Under the pieces are notes generated by a model that saw nothing but the letters and a program-made list of their open reading frames with translations, was not told the origin of the DNA and ran no database searches. Shown here one piece after another: positions 20,211 through 28,645 of a stretch of DNA of 64,000 nt. Origin of the DNA: Ensifer sp. Root278 (lineage in GTDB: Bacteria > Pseudomonadota > Alphaproteobacteria > Rhizobiales > Rhizobiaceae); NCBI RefSeq assembly GCF_001429285.1, contig NZ_LMJJ01000023.1, positions 1 through 64,000 on the forward strand, read 5' to 3'. Within the stretch, counting starts at the first letter, position 1. Every line of letters starts with the position of its first letter. The position numbers and the translations under genes were made by a program.

Positions 20211-20818
20211 TGGCCAGCCAATCGCAGATTTACGCCGGCGCCTTCGCAGATCCAGTCTTTGCCGCCCAATCCGTCTTCCGCGACCTGATGGAGGGTTTTG
20301 CCCGCCCAGGCGCGATCAAGCAGCTTTCGGCCAAGAGCACGCCGCCCGCGCCGCTCGGCGCCGCGGCCGGCGCCGTGGCATTGACGCTTTGTGACCATGA
20401 CACGCCCGTCTGGCTGACGCCGTCGCTCGGGAAATCGGGCGTTCCGCAATGGATCGCTTTCCATACGGGCGCCGCAGTGACCGCCAGCAAGACCGAAGCC
20501 CGCTTCGCCTTCGTCGAAAAAAGCGCCGCCTTCCCAGGTTTCGACCAGTTCTCGCTCGGCACCCAGGAATACCCGGATCGTTCGACGACGCTCGTCATTG
20601 AAGTCGAGGCGCTGACCGGCGGCCGGGCACTCACCGCCAAGGGGCCCGGCATCAAGGACGAGACGGAAGTCGCCGTGAAGGGGCTGCCGGAAGTCTTCCT
20701 CGAATTCTGGACCGCCAACCGCGCAATCTTTCCGCGCGGCGTCGATCTCGTGCTGACGGCCGGAGAGGAACTGCTCTGCCTGCCGCGCACAACCCGTCTT
20801 TCGCTGAAGGAGGCGTGA
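20210..20818 (+). CDS. phnH: C-P lyase core subunit PhnH
   Basis: A 202-aa subunit of the C-P lyase core, a PLP-transferase-like fold without PLP that dimerises within the PhnGHIJ complex. Family features visible are YAGAFADPVFAAQSVFRDLM at the N-terminus and the central GALTLCDHD-like segment (AVALTLCDHDTPVWL). It overlaps phnG by 1 nt and lies 3 nt before phnI, as expected for translational coupling. Confidence 0.93.
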   Translation: MASQSQIYAGAFADPVFAAQSVFRDLMEGFARPGAIKQLSAKSTPPAPLGAAAGAVALTLCDHDTPVWLTPSLGKSGVPQWIAFHTGAAVTASKTEARFAFVEKSAAFPGFDQFSLGTQEYPDRSTTLVIEVEALTGGRALTAKGPGIKDETEVAVKGLPEVFLEFWTANRAIFPRGVDLVLTAGEELLCLPRTTRLSLKEA

Positions 20819-20821
20819 CCC

Positions 20822-21931
20822 ATGTATGTAGCCGTCAAGGGCGGGGAAGCCGCCATTGCCAATGCGCACCGCCTTCTCGCCGACCGCCGCCGCGGTGACC
20901 GAAACCTGCCCTCAATCACCATCGAACAGATAGTCGAGCAACTCGGACTTGCCGTCGACCGGGTGATGGCGGAAGCCTCGCTCTACGATCGCGCGCTTGC
21001 GGCTCTAGCAGTTCGCCAGGCACGCGGCGATATGATCGAAGCGATCTTCATCCTCCGCGCCTACCGCACGACGCTGCCGCGCTTTGGCTACTCCGAGCCG
21101 GTCGACACCGCCAACATGAAGATCGAGCGCCGCGTATCGGCGACCTACAAGGATCTGCCCGGTGGACAATTGCTGGGGCCGACCTTCGACTACACCCACC
21201 GCCTGCTCGATCCTTCGCTGATCGCCGACGAGACCGTCGCAGAGCCGGCGGTCAAGGAACCCGGCGAACACGTCATGCGCGTCTCCGACATTCTCGACGG
21301 CGAAGGCCTGATCGAGGGCGACGGCCAGATGCCCGAAGGTCATGTCATGGGCGACCTTACCCGCGAGCCGATGGAGTTTCCGATGGCCCGCGACCTGCGC
21401 CTGCAGGCGCTCGCCCGCGGCGACGAAGGCTTCCTGCTGGCGCTCGCCTATTCGACCCAGCGCGGCTATGGCCGCACCCATCCCTTCGTCGGCGAAGTGC
21501 GCATCGGCGAAGTGGAGGTCGAGCTCGATCTTCCGGAACTCGGCTTTGCCGTCTCGCTCGGCACGATCCGCGTCACCGAATGCCAGATGGTCAACCAGTT
21601 CATGGGTTCGGCCAAGCAGCCGCCTCAGTTCACCCGCGGCTACGGCCTCGTTTTCGGCCAGAGTGAACGTAAGGCGATGTCGATGTCGCTGGTCGACCGG
21701 GCGCTGAGAACCGACGAGTTCAGCGAGGACATCGTTGCGCCGGCCCAGGATCAGGAATTCGTCATCTCGCACGCCGACAACGTTCAGGCGACCGGCTTCG
21801 TCGAGCACCTGAAGCTGCCGCACTATGTCGACTTCCAGGCCGAACTGGACCTCGTCCGGCGCATGCGCCGCGACTACGAGGCGGCCAACGCCGGCGACAC
21901 GGCGAAGGAACAACGGGAGGCGGCCGAATGA
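20822..21931 (+). CDS. phnI: C-P lyase core subunit PhnI (nucleosidase-like)
   Basis: A 369-aa subunit that in E. coli removes adenine from ATP and, with PhnG, PhnH and PhnL, attaches the phosphonate. It begins MYVAVKGGEAAIANAHRLL, characteristic of PhnI, and contains the conserved segment YGRTHPFVGEVRIGEVEVE. The length is normal. The stop codon (ATGA) overlaps the ATG of an unusual 91-codon frame in the spacer before phnJ. Confidence 0.94.
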   Translation: MYVAVKGGEAAIANAHRLLADRRRGDRNLPSITIEQIVEQLGLAVDRVMAEASLYDRALAALAVRQARGDMIEAIFILRAYRTTLPRFGYSEPVDTANMKIERRVSATYKDLPGGQLLGPTFDYTHRLLDPSLIADETVAEPAVKEPGEHVMRVSDILDGEGLIEGDGQMPEGHVMGDLTREPMEFPMARDLRLQALARGDEGFLLALAYSTQRGYGRTHPFVGEVRIGEVEVELDLPELGFAVSLGTIRVTECQMVNQFMGSAKQPPQFTRGYGLVFGQSERKAMSMSLVDRALRTDEFSEDIVAPAQDQEFVISHADNVQATGFVEHLKLPHYVDFQAELDLVRRMRRDYEAANAGDTAKEQREAAE

Positions 21932-22203
21932 TCGGGCAAACCGCATGGACGCACGGTGACCGTTCAGTCGCCGCCGCCATCTCCACCGCCGCAATCGCCG
22001 CCACTGTCACCGGCAAAGACGACGCCGGCATCGCCGGAACCATCGTCCTTGCGCGCCTTGGCGTCCGGCTCGCGCCGGGCATTGCGGGCGGCCCAGAACA
22101 GGGCGGCCACCACCACCGCGACGATCACAACCACCCAGAAAACTATCTCGCTCAAATCCTGACCCCATCCGCGGTCGACACACTCAAGGGTAATCGGCGA
22201 TGA
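21928..22203 (+). CDS. Candidate linking ORF between phnI and phnJ
   Basis: This 91-codon frame overlaps phnI by 4 nt at its start and phnJ by 4 nt at its end, exactly as a coupled operon gene would. The product is Ala-rich with a His/Asp-rich patch (GGHHHRDDHNHPENY) and fits no C-P lyase protein I know. The His patch is the complement of a Val-rich run on the other strand, so it may be a by-product of an antisense membrane-protein frame. Whether it is real is open. Confidence 0.35.
   Translation: MIGQTAWTHGDRSVAAAISTAAIAATVTGKDDAGIAGTIVLARLGVRLAPGIAGGPEQGGHHHRDDHNHPENYLAQILTPSAVDTLKGNRR
21964..22155 (-). CDS. Candidate antisense small membrane protein
   Basis: A 63-codon minus-strand frame in the same spacer encodes a convincing single membrane helix (IVFWVVVIVAVVVAALFWAA), a basic stop-transfer patch (RNARREPDAKARK) and a Gly/Asp-rich tail (GGDCGGGDGGGD), a layout I have seen in small alphaproteobacterial proteins. 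Its only start is TTG at 22155, with AGGA just 1 nt away, which is too close to work well. Either this or the plus-strand frame may be real, probably not both. Confidence 0.35.
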   Translation of the reverse strand: MSEIVFWVVVIVAVVVAALFWAARNARREPDAKARKDDGSGDAGVVFAGDSGGDCGGGDGGGD

Positions 22204-23078
22204 ACGACCTTGCTACTTATAATTTCGCCTATCTGGACGAACAGACGAAACGCATGATCCGCCGCGCCATCCTGAAGGCGATCGCGATCCCCGGGTACCA
22301 GGTCCCCTTCGCCTCACGCGAAATGCCGATGCCCTATGGCTGGGGCACCGGCGGCGTCCAGGTCACCGCTTCGATCCTCGGGCCGGAAGACGTGCTGAAG
22401 GTCATCGACCAGGGCGCCGACGACACCACCAACGCCGTCTCGATCCGCGCCTTCTTCCAGAAGGTCGCCAATGTCGCCGTCACCACCCGGACAAAGGAGG
22501 CGACGATCATCCAGACGCGCCACCGTATTCCCGAGGAAAAGCTCTCGGAAGGCCAGACGCTCGTCTACCAGGTGCCGATCCCGGAACCCTTGCGCTTCCT
22601 CGAACCGCGCGAGACCGAAACACGCAAGATGCACGCGCTTGAGGAATACGGGCTGATGCATGTGAAGCTCTACGAGGACATCGCCCGCAACGGCCATATC
22701 GCCACGACCTATGCCTATCCGGTCAAGGTCGAGGGCCGTTACGTCATGGACCCTTCGCCGACACCGAAGTTCGACAATCCGAAGATGCACATGTCGGAGG
22801 CGCTGCAGTTGTTCGGCGCCGGCCGCGAAAAACGCATCTATGCGGTGCCACCCTACACCGACGTCGTCAGCCTCGACTTCGACGACCATCCGTTCGAGAT
22901 CCAGAGCTTCGACAAGCCCTGCGCACTCTGTGGTGCCGAGGACGTCTATCTCGACGAGGTCATCCTCGACGACAAGGGCGGGCGCATGTTCGTCTGCTCC
23001 GACACCGATCATTGCGAAGACCGCCGCGCCTGCGGCCATGCAGGTCACATGCTCGCCCGAAAGGAGGCCGCAGAATGA
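22200..23078 (+). CDS. phnJ: C-P lyase radical-SAM subunit PhnJ
   Basis: The subunit that breaks the carbon-phosphorus bond of ribose-1-methylphosphonate-5-phosphate using a 4Fe-4S cluster and S-adenosylmethionine. The 292-aa chain shows the exact PhnJ cysteine spacing C-x2-C-x21-C-x5-C (CALC, then CSDTDHC) in its C-terminal part and the glycine-rich PYGWGTGGVQVT segment. The ATG overlaps the stop of the linking frame, and the stop overlaps phnK (ATGA). Confidence 0.96.
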   Translation: MNDLATYNFAYLDEQTKRMIRRAILKAIAIPGYQVPFASREMPMPYGWGTGGVQVTASILGPEDVLKVIDQGADDTTNAVSIRAFFQKVANVAVTTRTKEATIIQTRHRIPEEKLSEGQTLVYQVPIPEPLRFLEPRETETRKMHALEEYGLMHVKLYEDIARNGHIATTYAYPVKVEGRYVMDPSPTPKFDNPKMHMSEALQLFGAGREKRIYAVPPYTDVVSLDFDDHPFEIQSFDKPCALCGAEDVYLDEVILDDKGGRMFVCSDTDHCEDRRACGHAGHMLARKEAAE

Positions 23079-23851
23079 GTACCCTCCCGCTTCTGAAAGT
23101 GAACGACGTCTCGAAGTTCTACGGAAGCCGCATCGGCTGCCGCAACGTCTCCTTCGAGCTTTACGCGGGCGAAGTGCTCGCCATCGTCGGCGAATCCGGC
23201 TCCGGCAAGACGACGTTGCTCTCGTGCCTCTCGACCCGGCTGATGCCGACCTCGGGTATCGTCGAGTACCATATGCGCGACGGTCAGTACCGTGATCTTG
23301 CCCGCATGGGCGAATCGGAACGCCGCTTCCTGATGCGCACCGACTGGGGCTTCGTTCATCAGAACCCGGCCGATGGCCTGCGCATGACGGTCTCGGCCGG
23401 CGCCAATGTCGGCGAACGACTGATGGCCGTCGGCGATCGTCACTATGGCAACATTCGCGCCACCGCCAGCGACTGGCTGGAGCGGGTGGAAATCGGCGTC
23501 GATCGCATCGACGACCAGCCGCGCGCCTTCTCCGGCGGCATGCGCCAGCGCCTGCAGATCGCCCGCAACCTCGTCACCTCCCCACGCCTCGTCTTCATGG
23601 ACGAGCCGACCGGCGGTCTCGACGTGTCGGTGCAGGCACGCTTGCTCGACCTGGTGCGCGGGCTCGTGCATGACCTCGGCCTTGCCGCTGTTATCGTCAC
23701 CCACGACCTTGCCGTCGCCCGCCTGCTTTCACACCGCATGATGGTGATGAAGGATGGCGCAGTCATCGAACAGGGACTGACCGACCGGGTGCTCGACGAT
23801 CCGCGCGAGCCCTATACCCAGCTCCTCGTCTCCTCGATCTTGCAGGTGTAA
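23075..23851 (+). CDS. phnK: C-P lyase ATPase PhnK
   Basis: A 258-aa ABC-type ATPase that binds the C-P lyase core through PhnJ. Motifs seen are Walker A (GESGSGKTT), the signature FSGGMRQRLQIARNL and Walker B (RLVFMDEPTGGLD). The start at 23075 overlaps the phnJ stop by 4 nt; the longer open frame upstream lies inside phnJ. It belongs to the dipeptide-transporter-like ATPase branch, but no permease genes are nearby, as expected for PhnK. Confidence 0.94.
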   Translation: MSTLPLLKVNDVSKFYGSRIGCRNVSFELYAGEVLAIVGESGSGKTTLLSCLSTRLMPTSGIVEYHMRDGQYRDLARMGESERRFLMRTDWGFVHQNPADGLRMTVSAGANVGERLMAVGDRHYGNIRATASDWLERVEIGVDRIDDQPRAFSGGMRQRLQIARNLVTSPRLVFMDEPTGGLDVSVQARLLDLVRGLVHDLGLAAVIVTHDLAVARLLSHRMMVMKDGAVIEQGLTDRVLDDPREPYTQLLVSSILQV

Positions 23852-23854
23852 ATC

Positions 23855-24562
23855 ATGGCTACGCCCCTCGTTGTTTCCGAAGTCGCAAAAAGCTTCACCA
23901 TGCACCTGCGCGACGGCGTCCGCCGGCCCGTCGTCGCCAACGTCTCCTTCTCGGTCAAGGCAGGCGAGTGCGTTGTTCTCGGCGGCCCCTCCGGCGTCGG
24001 CAAGAGCTCGATCCTGAAAATGCTCTACGGCAATTACGGCGTGGACGAAGGCCAGATCCTGATGGATCACGACGGCAAGCTGGTAAACCTGGCAACGGCC
24101 GAGCCGCGCACCGTGCTTGAGGTCCGGCGCACGACGCTCGGTTATGTCAGCCAGTTCCTGCGTGTCGTGCCCCGTGTCTCCGCTCTCGACATCGTCGCGG
24201 AACCCTTGCAGGCCCGCGGCACCCCGATCGAAGAGGCGCGTGCGCACGCGGCGGAACTCTTAAGCAAGCTCAACCTGCCGCGCGAACTCTGGAGCCTGCC
24301 ACCAGCCACCTTCTCCGGCGGCGAGCAGCAGCGCGTCAACATCGCCCGCGGCTTCATCACCGACCACAGGATCCTGCTGCTCGACGAGCCGACCGCATCG
24401 CTCGACGCCAAGAACAGGGCCGTCGTCGTCGAACTGATCGCTGAGAAGAAGGCGAAGGGTACGGCGCTGATCGGCATCTTCCACGATGAGGAGGTCCGCG
24501 ACGCCGTTGCCGACCGCATTCTCGACGTCTCGGCCTTCTCGCCGCGAAAGGCTGCCGCATGA
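23855..24562 (+). CDS. phnL: C-P lyase ATPase PhnL
   Basis: A 235-aa second ABC-type ATPase of the C-P lyase complex, needed with PhnGHI for forming the ribose phosphonate intermediate. It has Walker A ([10 protein letters not shown]), the signature [15 protein letters not shown] and Walker B ([12 protein letters not shown]). It starts 3 nt after phnK and its stop overlaps the next gene by 4 nt (ATGA). Confidence 0.94.
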   Translation: MATPLVVSEVAKSFTMHLRDGVRRPVVANVSFSVKAGECVVLGGPSGVGKSSILKMLYGNYGVDEGQILMDHDGKLVNLATAEPRTVLEVRRTTLGYVSQFLRVVPRVSALDIVAEPLQARGTPIEEARAHAAELLSKLNLPRELWSLPPATFSGGEQQRVNIARGFITDHRILLLDEPTASLDAKNRAVVVELIAEKKAKGTALIGIFHDEEVRDAVADRILDVSAFSPRKAAA

Positions 24563-25173
24563 GCCAGAAGCTTGGGCTCGAGCCCTTCATCCATCCGACG
24601 GCGAGCGTCAACAATTCGACGTTCGGCCGCTATACTGAAGTGCAGGAGCGTTCGCGGCTCGACGAGGTCGAGTTCGGCGACTATTCCTACATCATGCAGG
24701 ACGGCTCGATCTGGTGCGCGACGATCGGCAAGTTCGTCAACATCGCCGCCGCCGTGCGCATCAACGCCACCAATCATCCGACCTGGCGCGCGACGCTGCA
24801 CCACTTCACCTACCGCGCACCGAACTATTGGGATGATACCGAACTCGACCACGACCTCTTCGCCTGGCGACGATCGAACCGGGTGACGATCGGTCACGAC
24901 GTCTGGATCGGCCACGGCGCCACCATCCTGCCTGGCGTCACCGTCGGCAATGGCGCGGTGATCGGCGCCGGCGCCGTCGTCTCCAAGGATGTCGAGCCCT
25001 ACACCATCGTCGGCGGCGTCCCCGCGAAGCTCATCCGCAGCCGTTTCAACGAAGGTATTGGCGAGCGGTTGGACACGCTCGCCTGGTGGGACTGGGACCA
25101 CCAGCGCCTGCGCCGCGCGCTTGACGATTTCCGCGAACTGACGGCCGAGGAATTTCTGGTGCGCTACGCATAA
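24559..25173 (+). CDS. Hexapeptide-repeat acyltransferase of phosphonate operons
   Basis: A 204-aa left-handed beta-helix protein with hexapeptide repeats ([34 protein letters not shown]) and the C-terminal [13 protein letters not shown] typical of the xenobiotic acetyltransferase group. Such proteins recur in alphaproteobacterial phn operons and are sometimes labelled phosphonate metabolism transferases; their reaction is not firmly known. It overlaps phnL by 4 nt and is the last gene before a strong hairpin, so the operon ends here without phnM or phnN. Confidence 0.85.
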   Translation: MSQKLGLEPFIHPTASVNNSTFGRYTEVQERSRLDEVEFGDYSYIMQDGSIWCATIGKFVNIAAAVRINATNHPTWRATLHHFTYRAPNYWDDTELDHDLFAWRRSNRVTIGHDVWIGHGATILPGVTVGNGAVIGAGAVVSKDVEPYTIVGGVPAKLIRSRFNEGIGERLDTLAWWDWDHQRLRRALDDFRELTAEEFLVRYA

Positions 25174-25180
25174 GTGATCA

Positions 25181-25204
25181 GGCGCCGAGCGCAGGTTCGG
25201 CGCC
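25181..25204 (+). terminator. Terminator of the phn operon
   Basis: A perfect 8-bp stem, GGCGCCGA (25181-25188) and TCGGCGCC (25197-25204), with an 8-nt loop begins 7 nt after the stop of the hexapeptide transferase gene. No long T-run follows (CTCTCG), so it may act with Rho or as a bidirectional barrier to the convergent gene at 25229. Confidence 0.65.
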
Positions 25205-25228
25205 CTCTCGAGCTGAGAACGAGGCGAT

Positions 25229-25825
25229 CTACGGCCCGTTCACCAGTCTCAGAATCAACTGGTGGATATTGCCGCCGTCGGTGAGCTCAACCTGGTCGAA
25301 GTCGCGGCTGCGCTGGCGTTGTGCCTGCGAGAGCGCGCCGAGGCGCTTGGTCATTTCGGTCCTGATCTTGCGGCACTTCGGATCATCGGGGACGGTGAGC
25401 CCCAAGGTCGCGCCTTCGATCGCGCGCACCATTTCCTTGATGAAATCCCCGTGCACGAGTTCGTGCTTGCGCACCCCGTCGATGAAGATGTCCCAATTTT
25501 CGCGTGTGCCCGCAGGCAGAGGCTTCGCGGGCTTCGGCAGGGTATAGGTGATGATCAGCTTCGGCTTTGCCGTCGTCAGCACGCAGGCGCCTGCCTGTTC
25601 TTCGTACTTCCGCGTCCAGGTCAGCTTGAAATTGGTATGGGCGATCGCCCGGCCAATTCCGGCCTTCGGCCCGCGCTCGCCGATCGAAGCATAAAGGCCC
25701 GCGCCCGTCTGCCCTTCGATGACATAGGGCGCTTCCTTCTCGACCGCCAGCCACTCGGCAAACGCACTGCGCGGCGTGGACGCGAGGCAAAGGGCAACCA
25801 CGCCCAGACAAAGGCTTTTGTTCAA
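25229..25825 (-). CDS. Secreted DUF922-family protein, putative metallopeptidase
   Basis: A 198-aa protein with a signal peptide (LCLGVVALCLASTPRSAFA, cleavage before EW) and the motif RKHELVHGDFIKEM, in which HELVH is a zincin-type HExxH. This is the DUF922 family, proposed to be Zn-dependent proteases; activity is not established to my knowledge. The frame is open about 35 codons upstream, but TTG at 25825 has GAGG 6 nt before it and puts the signal peptide at the N-terminus. It stands alone, convergent with the phn operon. Confidence 0.75.
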   Translation of the reverse strand: MNKSLCLGVVALCLASTPRSAFAEWLAVEKEAPYVIEGQTGAGLYASIGERGPKAGIGRAIAHTNFKLTWTRKYEEQAGACVLTTAKPKLIITYTLPKPAKPLPAGTRENWDIFIDGVRKHELVHGDFIKEMVRAIEGATLGLTVPDDPKCRKIRTEMTKRLGALSQAQRQRSRDFDQVELTDGGNIHQLILRLVNGP

Positions 25826-25915
25826 TCCAAACCTCGACGTTCGCCCCTTACGGCGCACAACTCTACCAGCCTTCCTTAAACGGGAATCGGCGGATGGCAA
25901 CAGTTCAAGTGCAAA

Positions 25916-25946
25916 GGCACCGCAGCCCAATCTGAGCCGCGGTGCC
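25916..25946. terminator. Hairpin after the DUF992 gene
   Basis: GGCACCGC (25916-25923) pairs with GCGGTGCC (25939-25946), extended by GC pairs inside the loop. It is about 65 nt downstream of the DUF992 gene stop on the minus strand and upstream of the DUF922 gene. No T-run follows, so its strength is uncertain. Confidence 0.5.
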
Positions 25947-26011
25947 CTTGTCGTTTATCCGATCGTGTCGAGCCAGTTGCGGGAGGGGTCAACAGGCCGA
26001 CGATAACGACC

Positions 26012-26536
26012 TTAGTTGACGGCAGTCAGCGTCATCGATGTGCCGGTGGCCGCAAGGTTGAGGCCGATCTGCCCGGTCACGCTGACCGTCTGCAGATGGA
26101 TCGAACCGGAAGTGCCGCCAACGAGGATGTTGGCGCCAATGCCGGCGCCGACAGTCGCTTCGGCGGTTGCACCCTGATAGAGGCCACCGAGCGAGCCGCG
26201 GTGGTAGCCAGCGGTAGGCGCGAATACGGCCCAGATCAGGCGGCTTTGAGTCGTGAAGCCGACATCGACGCCCATCTTGCGGATGGCGCCGGCGTAATGG
26301 TCAGAAGCCTCAGCCCCCATCGTCGAGCGGAAGACGCAATCGACTTCCTTGGCAGAACCGAGCACATAGCCGACGCCGCCGGCGATGTTGCAATCGAGGT
26401 AGCCGATCTTGACGCCGTTGCTGGTGTCCGGCTCCGGTTGCGGTTGTACTGTCGCGAGATCGGCTGCGTTTGCGGCCATCGCGCCAGCGAGAACCAGAGA
26501 CGCTGCGGACACCTTCACGGCAAAACTCTTTTTCAT
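26012..26536 (-). CDS. Secreted DUF992-family protein
   Basis: A 174-aa exported protein with a typical signal peptide (MKKSFAVKVSAASLVLAGAM, cleavage at ANA-AD) and a mature domain beginning around VKIGYLDCNIAGGVGYVLGS, the pattern of DUF992 proteins common in rhizobia. Two cysteines (LDCNI and VDCVF) could form a disulphide. The rest is Gly/Ala/Thr-rich and likely beta-structured, so a periplasmic or surface location is plausible. Function is unknown. A long (AG)n tract lies about 290 nt upstream of its start. Confidence 0.8.
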   Translation of the reverse strand: MKKSFAVKVSAASLVLAGAMAANAADLATVQPQPEPDTSNGVKIGYLDCNIAGGVGYVLGSAKEVDCVFRSTMGAEASDHYAGAIRKMGVDVGFTTQSRLIWAVFAPTAGYHRGSLGGLYQGATAEATVGAGIGANILVGGTSGSIHLQTVSVTGQIGLNLAATGTSMTLTAVN

Positions 26537-26913
<377 letters not shown>

Positions 26914-28632
26914 TCAGGCCTTCGCCGATTGCAGCAGGAACCCGCCGGCAATTCGCGCCGTCAACGCCAGCGAGACGGCGCCGGCGTCGGGGTGACCGAT
27001 GCTCTTTTCGGCGAGCGGACGGGCGCGGCCAAGCTTCGGCGTCAGGCTGGAAGTCGCCTCTGCGGCGGCGGTCGCGGCCTTGGCGGCAGCCTGCCACGCC
27101 TCGATCAGACGCTTGCCGGCGGCAAACTCACGCTCCAGGGTTTCGACAAAGGGCACCAGCGCATCGACGAGAGTCTTGTCGCCGACGCGTGCACGGCCGA
27201 GGCGCGTGACGCCATCGAGGGCGCGGCGTGCGCCATCGACGATGGTGGCGTCCGAGGGCGCCGTCTCGTCGTCGAAAGCATTGCTCCACGAACGCAGCAA
27301 CAGACCCCAGATCGCACCCGACGTGCCGCCGGCGCGATCCGCCCAGGCATCGCCCGCCGCTGCCAGGACGCTTGCAGCGCCGGCGCCGGCCGCGACCGCC
27401 GTCTTTGCCGCCTCGTCGGCTGCGGCGGAACCGCGGCGCATGCCCTGACCGTGGTCGCCATCACCGGCGAAGGCGTCGATACGGCCGAGTTCGTCTTCCG
27501 CCTCCTTCAACGCTTCGGCAATCTCGCCAATCAGTCGGGCAATGCACTTGCCGCTCTCCTTCGAAGCATCGGATGCGGGGGCAAACATCTGCGGGCCGTC
27601 CTCGACCTTGATCTCTTCGGTCGCGGGCTCGGCCGCGATGATCGCGCCCTTGCGCAGCACCGGCGCATCGCACGGCGCGCGCCAATAGGTCTCAAGCTCA
27701 TCGTTCAGCCACATCAGCGTTAGCGAGCAGCCCTGCATGTCCAGGCTGGTGACGAATTCGCCGCATTCGGGATCGACGATCTCGAGGCCGGCCGCCTTCA
27801 GTTCCTTCTCGACCGCGACCCAAAGCACGAAGAGTTCCTCGTATTTCGTCGAGCCGAGACCGTTCAGGACAGGCGCAACTTTGCGGACATCCGCCGGGCG
27901 TTCGGCCAGCAGCTTGCCGACCAGAAGCTTGGCGAACTCGCTCGCCGAAACCATCTTTTCTTCGCAGATGCCCGGCTCGCCGTGGATGCCGAGGCCAAGC
28001 GCCATCTCGCCCTTCGGCACGGCAAAGAGCGGTGCCTTGGCGCCCGGAAGCGTACAGCCGCCAAAGGCCACGCCGAAAGAAACGGTGCGGTCGTTGGCAA
28101 GGCGAGTGACGCGCTCGACCTGATCCAGGTTAAGGCCGGCTTCGGCAGCAGCGCCCGCGATCTTGAAGACCACGAGGTCGCCGGCAATACCGCGGCGCTT
28201 GGAAGGCGTTTCAGCGGAAGCGCTGGCAACGTCGTCCGTCACCGGCACGATGCGCACGTCGATGCCTTCAGCGCGCAGGCGCTCGGCAGCGACGCCGAAG
28301 TTCAGGACGTCACCGGCGTAGTTGCCGAAACCGAGCAGCACGCCACCGCCCTGATCGGCCTGGCGGCAGACGCGGGCAACGGCCGCGGTCGAGGGAGAAG
28401 CGAAGACATCGCCGGCAACGGCGGCATCCGCCATGCCCGGGCCGACATAGCCGGCAAAAGCGGGGTAGTGCCCGGAGCCGCCGCCGATGACGACAGCGAC
28501 CTTGCCCTTCGGCACCTGGGTCGAGCGAACGACACCGCCCTTCACGAGACGGACGTTGCGCGCGTAAATCGAACTGAAGCCGGCAAGCGCGGTCGTGGCG
28601 AACTCTTCCGGTGCGTCAAAGATTGTGGTCAT
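26914..28632 (-). CDS. DhaK-DhaL fused kinase (dihydroxyacetone-kinase family)
   Basis: A 572-aa ATP-dependent kinase of the DAK family. The N-terminal DhaK domain has GGGSGHYP (51-58) and H217 in GIHGEPG, the residue that binds the keto substrate covalently. The C-terminal DhaL domain has D386 and D391-G-D393-H-G, the aspartates that bind Mg-ATP. It is the single-chain ATP type, not the PTS-coupled type. The neighbours are a TIM-barrel isomerase-like protein, a tricarboxylate-type transporter and a PdxA homologue, not glycerol genes, so the substrate is more likely a ketotetrose such as erythrulose or a related sugar-acid intermediate than dihydroxyacetone. Confidence 0.88.
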   Translation of the reverse strand: MTTIFDAPEEFATTALAGFSSIYARNVRLVKGGVVRSTQVPKGKVAVVIGGGSGHYPAFAGYVGPGMADAAVAGDVFASPSTAAVARVCRQADQGGGVLLGFGNYAGDVLNFGVAAERLRAEGIDVRIVPVTDDVASASAETPSKRRGIAGDLVVFKIAGAAAEAGLNLDQVERVTRLANDRTVSFGVAFGGCTLPGAKAPLFAVPKGEMALGLGIHGEPGICEEKMVSASEFAKLLVGKLLAERPADVRKVAPVLNGLGSTKYEELFVLWVAVEKELKAAGLEIVDPECGEFVTSLDMQGCSLTLMWLNDELETYWRAPCDAPVLRKGAIIAAEPATEEIKVEDGPQMFAPASDASKESGKCIARLIGEIAEALKEAEDELGRIDAFAGDGDHGQGMRRGSAAADEAAKTAVAAGAGAASVLAAAGDAWADRAGGTSGAIWGLLLRSWSNAFDDETAPSDATIVDGARRALDGVTRLGRARVGDKTLVDALVPFVETLEREFAAGKRLIEAWQAAAKAATAAAEATSSLTPKLGRARPLAEKSIGHPDAGAVSLALTARIAGGFLLQSAKA

Positions 28633-28645
28633 CGCGTCTCTTCCC

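Noticed and set aside
26914-28632. The DAK protein as part of a glycerol dha regulon
   Set aside because: There is no glycerol dehydrogenase, dehydratase or PTS-coupled DhaM nearby; the neighbours are sugar-acid genes.
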